Assembly: GCA_019413245.1 (NCBI GenBank)
Contig: DXNX01000088.1
Span: 1 to 9,452, forward strand
DNA from: Oscillospiraceae bacterium
Lineage (GTDB): Bacteria; Bacillota; Clostridia; Oscillospirales; Ruminococcaceae
DNA: 9,452 bases
Direction: 5' to 3'
Positions 1 to 4,506 of the stretch are shown one piece after another (the first letter of the stretch is position 1; each line of letters starts with the position of its first letter). The notes beneath the pieces are model-generated. The model worked only from the letters and a program-made list of their open reading frames with translations, did no database searches and was not told the DNA's origin. A program made the translations under genes and the position numbers.

Positions 1-13
1 AGGAAGCGAAAAG

Positions 14-137
14 TCCCACCGTTTCGATGCGGTGGACGCCGACCAGGGCTGCGGCCCTGGACCCGGAGATGCGGCCACCTTACGACGGCCTTCTCACCGG
101 CTGGGGCCGGTGAGCAAGGAATGGATTTAAAACCATT
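14..137. repeat. Cluster of short hairpins in non-coding DNA
   Basis: No gene is supported in 1-404. The first part holds a run of inverted repeats. CCACCG at 16-21 pairs with 30-35. CCAGGGC at 43-49 pairs with 54-60 around a TGCG loop. CTCACCGGC at 93-101 pairs perfectly over 9 bp with 106-114 around TGGG. AATGG at 120-124 pairs with 133-137. None is followed by a convincing T-tract, so these are not ordinary terminators. The layout of spaced GC-rich hairpins resembles interspersed intergenic repeats that I recall from gut Clostridia, but that resemblance is from memory. The element may extend left of the window. Confidence 0.5.
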
Positions 138-165
138 GCCCGGCAGCAACTGCTTTCCCTCAAGA

Positions 166-205
166 CTCCCCTGTGTAAGGGGAGGTGCCGCGCAGCGGCG
201 GAGGG
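166..205. repeat. REP-like palindromic element
   Basis: Two hairpins lie back to back. CTCCCC at 166-171 pairs with GGGGAG at 179-184 (loop TGTGTAA), and GCCGC at 187-191 pairs with GCGGC at 195-199 (loop GCA). A GGAGGGGTT tail follows. The pattern CTCCCC...GGGGAGGTG...hairpin...GGAGGGG fits a REP-type intergenic repeat of a form common in Oscillospiraceae genomes. The family assignment is from memory. The inverted repeats are seen directly. Confidence 0.5.
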
Positions 206-247
206 GTTGGTTGACCGCCTTGCTGCCGGGTGTAGCGGCATTTTACC

Positions 248-284
248 GTTGACTCTTTCCTTTTTGACGCCAAAAAGGAACAAC
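248..284. repeat. Long inverted repeat with bulged left arm
   Basis: TTCCTTTTTG at 257-266 pairs perfectly with CAAAAAGGAA at 271-280 around the loop ACGC. GTTG at 248-251 can pair with CAAC at 281-284, leaving ACTCT (252-256) unpaired on the left side only. This looks like a longer palindrome whose right arm lost about 5 bp. It lies beyond the alcohol dehydrogenase terminator, so it probably does not end that transcript. It belongs with the neighbouring repeats. The rest of 285-340 shows nothing I can name. Confidence 0.5.
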
Positions 285-340
285 TCCCCGGCAGACTCCC
301 GTCCGCCAAAAAGCCAGCTCCGCACACCGGGCAACCACAC

Positions 341-378
341 AAAAACCGGGCGCCCCGCCATACAGCGGAGCGCCCGGT
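341..378 (-). terminator. Rho-independent terminator of the alcohol dehydrogenase gene
   Basis: ACCGGGCGC at 345-353 pairs with GCGCCCGGT at 370-378, and CCGC (355-358) pairs with GCGG (365-368) inside it. Only the C354/A369 pair is mismatched, and the loop is CATACA. On the minus strand the stem is followed by TTTTT. It lies 27 bp past the stop codon of the minus-strand gene ending at 405. Confidence 0.9.
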
Positions 379-404
379 CCGGGTTTGGTTGTTCGGTACA
401 GAAA

Positions 405-1622
405 TCAGAAGTCCACTTCGGTGTCGTAGTAGCAGCACTTCAGCAGCTTTTCCATCTCTTCCTGGCTGGGCTGACGCGGGTTGGAACCCGTGCAGGCGTC
501 GCCGATGGCGTTCTTGGCGATTTCAGGCAGGCGCTCCAGGAAGACCTCTTCCGGCACGAAGCCCTGCTCACAGGGATAGCTGTCGGCGCCATAGAACTTG
601 ATGCCGTGGGGGATGTTCAGATCGTCGTTCATGCCGCGCAGATACTCGATCAGCAGCTTGACCTTCTCGTCGTCATTGGAGCCGCCCAGCTTCATCTCGT
701 CGGCAATGACGCCGTAGCGGGCCTTGGCGGTGGGGTCCTTGGCGTTGAAGGCGATGACCTTGGGCAGATACATGGCGTTGGCCGCACCGTGGATGATGTG
801 GGCGCCGTAGTCCGCGAAGGCCGCGCCGGTCTTGTGGGCCATGGAATGGACGATGCCCAGCAGCGCGTTGGAGAACGCCATGCCGGCCAGGCACTGGGCG
901 TCATGCATGGCGTCCCGCTTGGCCATATCACCATTGTAGCTGTCCACCAGGTCGGCCTTGATCATGCGGATGGCAAAGATGGCCAGCGGATCGGTGTAGG
1001 CACAGTTGGCGGTGGAGACATACGCCTCGATGGCGTGGGTCATGGCGTCCATACCGGTGTGGGCCACCAGCTTCTTGGGCATGGTCTCGGCCAGTTCGGG
1101 GTCCACGATGGCCACGTCGGGGGTGATCTCAAAGTCCGCGATGGGATACTTGATGCCCTTGGCGTAATCGGTGATGATGGAGAAGGCGGTCACCTCGGTA
1201 GCGGTGCCGGAGGTGGAGGAAATGGCGCAGAAATGCGCTTTCTGGCGCAGTTTGGGGATACCGAAGACCTTGCACATTTCCTCAAAGGTGATGTCGGGGT
1301 ATTCGTACTTGATCCACATGGCCTTGGCCGCATCAATGGGCGAACCGCCGCCGATGGCCACAATCCAGTCAGGCTGGAATTCTTCCATGGCAGCCGCGCC
1401 GCGCATGACCGTTTCCACAGAGGGGTCGGGTTCGATGCCGTCAAAGATCTTCACTTCCATGCCGGCTTCCTTCAGATAGCCGACCGCCTTGTCCAGGAAG
1501 CCGAACCGCTTCATGGAGCCGCCGCCCACACAGACGATGGCTTTCTTGCCTTCAAAAGTCTTCAGCGCTTCCATTGCGCCTTTGCCGTGATACAGATCGC
1601 GCGGCAGGGTAAATCTTGCCAT
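405..1622 (-). CDS. Iron-containing alcohol dehydrogenase (group III)
   Basis: This is a 405-residue NAD(P)-dependent alcohol/aldehyde oxidoreductase of the Fe-dependent (FucO/butanol dehydrogenase-like) family. In fermenters such enzymes usually reduce aldehydes to alcohols and regenerate NAD(P)+. GGGSPIDAAK at 91-100 is the family's dinucleotide-binding signature. The metal ligands appear intact: Asp192 and His196 in GMDAMTHAIEAY, His259 in GIVHSMAH, and His278 in HIIHGAANA. The length is normal for the family. I chose the ATG at 1622 because GGAGG lies 8-9 bases upstream; an ATG 18 bp further out would overlap that site. The gene is transcribed alone, from a promoter with a Rex-like operator to a strong terminator. 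Its physiological substrate cannot be read from sequence. Family identity is near certain; the choice between ethanol, butanol or diol substrates is open. Confidence 0.95.
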   Translation of the reverse strand: MARFTLPRDLYHGKGAMEALKTFEGKKAIVCVGGGSMKRFGFLDKAVGYLKEAGMEVKIFDGIEPDPSVETVMRGAAAMEEFQPDWIVAIGGGSPIDAAKAMWIKYEYPDITFEEMCKVFGIPKLRQKAHFCAISSTSGTATEVTAFSIITDYAKGIKYPIADFEITPDVAIVDPELAETMPKKLVAHTGMDAMTHAIEAYVSTANCAYTDPLAIFAIRMIKADLVDSYNGDMAKRDAMHDAQCLAGMAFSNALLGIVHSMAHKTGAAFADYGAHIIHGAANAMYLPKVIAFNAKDPTAKARYGVIADEMKLGGSNDDEKVKLLIEYLRGMNDDLNIPHGIKFYGADSYPCEQGFVPEEVFLERLPEIAKNAIGDACTGSNPRQPSQEEMEKLLKCCYYDTEVDF

Positions 1623-1673
1623 GGGAATTACCTCCTTCAAATCGGGTCACAGTGCCCGTGTACATACTGGTCT

Positions 1674-1731
1674 CGACGGGGGGATGTCCCCGCCGGAGTG
1701 CCGGGCCACGCTTGCGGGGGAGGCCCGGCAC
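1674..1731 (-). other. Structured 5' leader of the alcohol dehydrogenase mRNA
   Basis: Two strong hairpins lie between the predicted transcription start (about 1787) and the start codon. GTGCCGGGCC at 1698-1707 pairs perfectly over 10 bp with 1722-1731. CGACGGGG at 1674-1681 pairs with CCCCGCCG at 1688-1695, with one G-U pair in the transcript. Neither is followed by a T-run on the minus strand, so they are not typical attenuators. They leave the ribosome binding site (1631-1635) free. They may protect the message or form an uncharacterised leader element. I do not recognise a riboswitch class. Confidence 0.45.
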
Positions 1732-1764
1732 AAAGCTGATAAAAGCGGTCACAATTTTTCACAA

Positions 1765-1782
1765 TTGATAAACTTTTATCAA
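1765..1782. promoter_or_regulatory. Putative Rex operator upstream of the alcohol dehydrogenase
   Basis: TTGATAAACTTTTATCAA is a perfect 7-bp inverted repeat around 4 bases, and the symmetry extends to 9-bp arms at 1764-1783. It fits the 18-bp plan of Rex sites (clostridial form TTGTTAANNNNTTAACAA; also TTGTGAANNNNTTCACAA), keeping the outer TTG/CAA and inner AA/TT. It sits at about +5 to +22 of the predicted transcript, where a bound repressor would block transcription. Two further TCACAA half-sites lie at 1749 and 1759, exactly 10 bp apart. Rex control of alcohol dehydrogenase genes is known in Clostridia; binding here is inferred. Confidence 0.55.
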
Positions 1783-1793
1783 TCTTTAGGTAA

Positions 1794-1822
1794 AGTATAC
1801 TCCCAAAAGCAGAGGGAATCAA
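1794..1822 (-). promoter_or_regulatory. Promoter of the alcohol dehydrogenase gene
   Basis: On the minus strand TTGATT (1822-1817) and TATACT (1799-1794) are separated by 17 bases, a sigma-A-type promoter matching 9 of 12 consensus bases. The start site would be near 1787, giving a leader of about 165 nt. Weaker alternatives downstream (TTGATA-17-AAAAAT and TTGTGA-17-TATCAG) overlap the palindrome, so the exact start is uncertain. In the rest of the gene-free stretch 1623-2001, I see nothing else firm between this promoter and the terminator at 1932. Confidence 0.55.
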
Positions 1823-1931
1823 CGCGCAAAAGCGCCAAACTTCCGGGCGGTTTTCCGGCTATTTGCCCATGGACAAAATGGTGTGTGTGCTGCGTGCGGC
1901 ACACTGTCCGTACCCCTGCACCAGCGCATGC

Positions 1932-1972
1932 AAAAAGCCCCGCCGGCCTTGCAGAAAGGCAGACGGGGCTTT
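1932..1972 (-). terminator. Terminator of the NifU-like/GGGtGRT operon
   Basis: AAAGCCCCG (1934-1942) pairs with CGGGGCTTT (1964-1972), and the stem continues imperfectly inward through CCTT/AAGG. On the minus strand the stem is followed by TTTTT and then GCATG. It lies about 30 bp past the stop codon of the gene ending at 2002, so it closes that operon before the promoter of the next gene. Confidence 0.85.
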
Positions 1973-2001
1973 ACAAAGTTTATGTCAGAGAGACGGAAAA
2001 A

Positions 2002-3000
2002 TTATTCCGCAACCTGAGAAGCCGCAACAGCGCAGGCGACGGTCATACCGACCATCGGGTTGTTGCCGGCGCCGATCAGGCCCATCATCTCAACGTGAGC
2101 AGGCACGCTGGAGGAGCCGGCGAACTGAGCGTCGCCGTGCATACGGCCCATGGAGTCGGTCAGACCGTAGGAAGCAGGGCCGGCAGCCACGTTGTCGGGA
2201 TGCAGGGTACGGCCCGTGCCGCCGCCGGAAGCGACGGAGAAGTACTTCTTGCCGTTCTCGATAGCCCACTTCTTGTAGGTACCGGCGACCAGATGCTGGA
2301 AGCGGGTGGGGTTGGTGGAGTTACCGGTGATGGAAACTTCCACGCCTTCCATCTTCATGATGGCAACGCCTTCCAGAACGTCGTTGGCGCCGTAGCACTT
2401 GACGGCAGCGCGCTCGCCCTCGGAGTAAGCGGTGGAGTTGACGACCTTGACCTCGCCGGTCTTGAAGTCGAACTCAGTCTGCACATAGGTGAAGCCGTTG
2501 ATGCGGCTGATGATCATGGCAGCGTCCTTGCCCAGGCCGTTCAGGATAACGCGCAGCGGGGTCTTGCGGACCTTGTTGGCGGTACGGGCAATGCCGATGG
2601 CGCCTTCGGCGGCGGCGAAGGATTCGTGGCCGGCCAGGAAAGCGAAGCAATGGGTGTCTTCATGCAGCAGCATGGCGCCCAGGTTGCCGTGGCCCAGGCC
2701 AACATGGCGCTGTTCGGCAACGGAGCCGGGGATGGTGAAGGCTTCCAGGCCTTCGCCGATGGCAGCGGCGCAGTCGGCAGCGTTCTTCAGGCCGCGCTTG
2801 ACAGCGATGGCGGTGCCCAGGGTATAAGCCCAGACAGCGTTATCGAAGCAGATGGGCTGCACGCCGCGGATGATCTTGTCGCAGTCGATGCCTTTGGAAA
2901 GGAGCATTTCGTTGCAGGCGTCCAGGGATTCGAGGCCGTTGGCTTTCAGGCACTCGTTGATTTTGGGCATGCGGCGCTCCTGAGATTCAAAAGTAGCCAT
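2002..3000 (-). CDS. GGGtGRT family protein
   Basis: This 332-residue protein is named for its conserved SGGGTGRT motif, here at 258-265. The family has no established biochemical function that I know of. The motif resembles a phosphate-binding glycine loop, but it is not a canonical P-loop. Another conserved-looking stretch is SVAEQRHVGLGHGNLGAMLLHEDTH (93-117), rich in His and acidic residues that could bind metal. Cysteines are at 17, 29, 40, 51, 77, 118, 202 and 323. There is no signal peptide or clear membrane segment, so it is probably cytosolic. It is the second gene of an operon, 20 bp after a NifU-like scaffold gene, with its own GGGAGGT site 9 bases before the ATG. The tight pairing suggests a role in Fe-S cluster or redox metabolism, which is inference. 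Family recognition rests on the motif and the neighbour. Confidence 0.88.
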   Translation of the reverse strand: MATFESQERRMPKINECLKANGLESLDACNEMLLSKGIDCDKIIRGVQPICFDNAVWAYTLGTAIAVKRGLKNAADCAAAIGEGLEAFTIPGSVAEQRHVGLGHGNLGAMLLHEDTHCFAFLAGHESFAAAEGAIGIARTANKVRKTPLRVILNGLGKDAAMIISRINGFTYVQTEFDFKTGEVKVVNSTAYSEGERAAVKCYGANDVLEGVAIMKMEGVEVSITGNSTNPTRFQHLVAGTYKKWAIENGKKYFSVASGGGTGRTLHPDNVAAGPASYGLTDSMGRMHGDAQFAGSSSVPAHVEMMGLIGAGNNPMVGMTVACAVAASQVAE

Positions 3001-3020
3001 ATAGATTTTACCTCCCTGTC

Positions 3021-3722
3021 TTATTCTTCGCGCGGGTCGATGTACTTGACAGCGCCCTGCTCAGCGGAGAAGCGGCCATAGGTGCCGATGTTCTTCTCGT
3101 ACGCAGTCTTCGGGTCAACGCCGTGGCGGATGTCTTCCATCATCTTGCCCAGGCGGACGAACTGATAACCGATGACCTGGTTGTCCTTATCCAGAGCGGT
3201 CTTCAGGATGTAGCCTTCGGTCAGTTCCAGGTAACGGACGCCCTTGGCCTTGGTGGAGAAGATGGTGCCGGTCATGCTGCGCAGACCCTTGCCCAGGTCA
3301 TCCAGGCCGGCGCCGATGGGCAGGCCGTCTTCAGAGAAAGCGGTCTGGCTGCGGCCGTAGACGATCTGCAGGAACAGTTCGCGCATGGCAACGTTGATGG
3401 CGTCGCAGACGAGGTCGGTGTTCAGAGCTTCGAGGATGGTCTTGCCGGGCAGGATCTCGCCGGCCATAGCGGCGGAATGGGTCATGCCGGAGCAGCCAAT
3501 GGTCTCGACCAGAGCTTCCTCAATGATGCCGTTCTTGATGTTCAGGCTCAGCTTGCAGGTGCCCTGCTGGGGGGCGCACCAGCCCACGCCGTGGGTGTAA
3601 CCGCTGATGTCCTCAATCTTATAGGCCTTTACCCACTCGCCCTCTTCCGGAATGGGCGCGGGGCCGTGCTTCGGGCCTTTGGCGATGGGGCACATGTGTT
3701 CGACTTGTGCAGAGTAGGTCAT
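3021..3722 (-). CDS. NifU/IscU-like iron-sulfur cluster scaffold protein
   Basis: This 233-residue protein carries a diverged NifU N-terminal/IscU-type fold. IscU-type scaffolds assemble [2Fe-2S] or [4Fe-4S] clusters on conserved cysteines and hand them to apo-proteins. Here the cysteines are Cys11, Cys49 (GWCAPQQGTC), Cys56, Cys77 (IGCSGMTHSA, which resembles the GCG-S loop of IscU) and Cys106 (LVCDAI). Canonical IscU is about 130 residues. This one has a C-terminal extension (about 125-233), including GIFS-like TGTIFSTKAKGVRYLEL (151-167), whose role I cannot name. The ATG at 3722 has AAAGGAG upstream at good spacing. It is the first gene of an operon with the GGGtGRT gene; no cysteine desulfurase (NifS/SufS) is nearby. 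It is probably a subfamily distinct from housekeeping SufU. Confidence 0.88.
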   Translation of the reverse strand: MTYSAQVEHMCPIAKGPKHGPAPIPEEGEWVKAYKIEDISGYTHGVGWCAPQQGTCKLSLNIKNGIIEEALVETIGCSGMTHSAAMAGEILPGKTILEALNTDLVCDAINVAMRELFLQIVYGRSQTAFSEDGLPIGAGLDDLGKGLRSMTGTIFSTKAKGVRYLELTEGYILKTALDKDNQVIGYQFVRLGKMMEDIRHGVDPKTAYEKNIGTYGRFSAEQGAVKYIDPREE

Positions 3723-3774
3723 AATTTTCTCTCCTTTGCCTGTATTGTGCGCATGCCGAAGGCCAGCGCACGCC

Positions 3775-3792
3775 TTGTGAATTCATTCACAG
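3775..3792. promoter_or_regulatory. Putative Rex- or Crp/Fnr-type operator of the NifU-like operon
   Basis: TGTGAATTCATTCACA (3776-3791) is a perfect 7-bp inverted repeat around TC. With flanks it reads TTGTGAATTCATTCACAG and matches 13 of the 14 defined bases of the Rex consensus TTGTGAANNNNTTCACAA. It also fits the Crp/Fnr-family pattern TGTGA-N6-TCACA. It lies just downstream of the -10 box, over the predicted start site, which favours repression. A similar palindrome holds the same position at the alcohol dehydrogenase promoter, which tips the balance towards Rex. The regulator itself is not in this window. Confidence 0.55.
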
Positions 3793-3800
3793 CCAATTTT

Positions 3801-3829
3801 ATTATACGTCCCTGCCGGGTAATTTTCAA
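3801..3829 (-). promoter_or_regulatory. Strong promoter of the NifU-like/GGGtGRT operon
   Basis: On the minus strand TTGAAA (3829-3824) and a perfect TATAAT (3806-3801) are spaced by exactly 17 bases. This is the best sigma-A match in the window at 11 of 12 bases. Transcription would start near 3794, giving a leader of about 70 nt to the ATG at 3722. In the same gene-free stretch (3723-4040) are the operator at 3775 and the divergent superoxide reductase control region. Confidence 0.8.
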
Positions 3830-3898
3830 GGTGTCTTGCCCGAACTTTTGCGCTTTTTGGCGTTTTGTTCGCCGCTGCGGAAAAACTTTTCCAAAATA

Positions 3899-3940
3899 TT
3901 GCCACGGCAACAAACCATTTGGCTGCCTTTCGTGTATACT
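3899..3940 (+). promoter_or_regulatory. Possible desulfoferrodoxin promoter with upstream palindrome
   Basis: TATACT at 3935-3940 is a good -10 box, but the -35 position (3912-3917, AAACCA) is poor. A palindrome TTGCCACGGCAA (5-bp arms) lies at 3899-3910, centred about 42 bp upstream of the predicted start near 3947, a usual place for an activator. A second palindrome, GGAAAA-AC-TTTTCC, is at 3879-3892. Only the -10 box and the palindromes are seen; the activator role is inferred. Confidence 0.4.
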
Positions 3941-3987
3941 AAAGACACAGGAAAGGCCAACGCCTCCTGCACTGATTCGGAACCATA

Positions 3988-4011
3988 CGCGGCAGACTGT
4001 GCCGCGCTTTT
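3988..4011 (+). other. Hairpin followed by T-run in the desulfoferrodoxin leader
   Basis: CGCGGCA (3988-3994) pairs perfectly with TGCCGCG (4000-4006) around GACTG, followed by CTTTT. It lies 30 bp before the start codon, inside the predicted leader. The short stem and short T-run make it a weak terminator at best, so it could be an attenuator, a stabilising hairpin, or chance. Confidence 0.35.
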
Positions 4012-4040
4012 ACCCCCACAAACATCACGGAGGTTTTATT

Positions 4041-4418
4041 ATGATCAAGATTTATCGCTGCGCCCACTGCGGCAACATCATCACCCTGCTTCACGACTCC
4101 AACGTTCCCGTGTTCTGCTGCGGCCAGAAGATGGACCTGCTGGTTCCCGGCAGCGTGGACGCCGCCCAGGAAAAGCACGTTCCCGTGGCCACCGTCAACG
4201 GCAGCACCGTGGACGTGAAGGTGGGTTCTGTGGCCCATCCCATGGCTCCCGAGCACTGGATCGAGTGGATCCTGCTGGAGACCGACAAGGGCTTTGCCGT
4301 GAAGCACCTGGCCCCCGGCGCTGAACCCGCCGCCACCTTTGCCCTGGCCGAAGGCGAGACTGCCAAGGCCGTCTACGCTTACTGCAACCTGCACGGTCTG
4401 TGGAAGGCCGACCTGTAA
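4041..4418 (+). CDS. dfx: Desulfoferrodoxin / superoxide reductase
   Basis: This 125-residue cytosolic non-haem iron enzyme reduces superoxide to hydrogen peroxide without releasing oxygen, an anaerobe's substitute for superoxide dismutase. Electrons normally come from rubredoxin. The N-terminal desulforedoxin-like domain has Cys7, Cys10, Cys26 and Cys27 for the FeCys4 centre. The catalytic domain keeps the EKH motif (Glu44, Lys45, His46) and the Fe(His)4Cys ligands His46, His66, His72, Cys115 and His118 (CNLHGLWK). All are present, so the two-iron form appears functional. The reading frame stays open far upstream, but the ATG at 4041 is fixed by CGGAGG at 4028-4033 and by the family length. 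It stands alone, between a palindrome-rich promoter region and a bidirectional terminator, divergent from the Fe-S scaffold operon. Confidence 0.97.
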   Translation: MIKIYRCAHCGNIITLLHDSNVPVFCCGQKMDLLVPGSVDAAQEKHVPVATVNGSTVDVKVGSVAHPMAPEHWIEWILLETDKGFAVKHLAPGAEPAATFALAEGETAKAVYAYCNLHGLWKADL

Positions 4419-4470
4419 GCGGGCATCCCTGTTCTCATCGCTAAACTTTCCCTTTTACTCTCCATACACC

Positions 4471-4505
4471 AAAACGGCACCCGCCAGAAACGGGTGCCGT
4501 TTTTC
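4471..4505. terminator. Bidirectional terminator between convergent genes
   Basis: AAAACGGCACCCG (4471-4483) pairs perfectly over 13 bp with CGGGTGCCGTTTT (4491-4503) around CCAGAAA. T-runs follow on both strands. It serves the plus-strand superoxide reductase gene ending at 4418 and the minus-strand membrane protein gene ending at 4507. Confidence 0.93.
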
Positions 4506-4506
4506 T

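Noticed and set aside
11..38. tRNA T-arm-like stem with TTCGA
   Set aside because: The stem has a 6-bp arm and an 8-base loop, and no acceptor, D or anticodon arms can be fitted around it.
80..438. Two minus-strand frames of about 92 residues in the hairpin region
   Set aside because: They translate repeat hairpins and terminator DNA, have no ribosome binding site, and overlap each other and the 3' end of the alcohol dehydrogenase gene.
207..1739. Long plus-strand open frame opposite the alcohol dehydrogenase
   Set aside because: It is a shadow of the real gene in GC-rich DNA: the translation is low-complexity Gly/Val/Asp/His-rich, crosses a terminator and a repeat, and has no ribosome binding site.
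1796..1801. TATACT on the plus strand as a plus-strand promoter
   Set aside because: GTATAC is self-complementary. No plus-strand gene follows before the convergent operon, and the minus-strand reading has a better -35.
1862..1916. GT-rich stretch and small hairpin (GTGTGC...GCACAC)
   Set aside because: It is short, with no T-run, no conserved context and no nearby start codon with a ribosome binding site. It is probably incidental.
1621..3081. Plus-strand open frame opposite the GGGtGRT gene
   Set aside because: It is an antisense artefact, spanning a terminator, a promoter and an operon, with no recognisable protein features.
2002..3722. A full Isc/Suf cluster around the NifU-like gene
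   Set aside because: No cysteine desulfurase, SufBCD, HscA/B or ferredoxin gene is present in the window.
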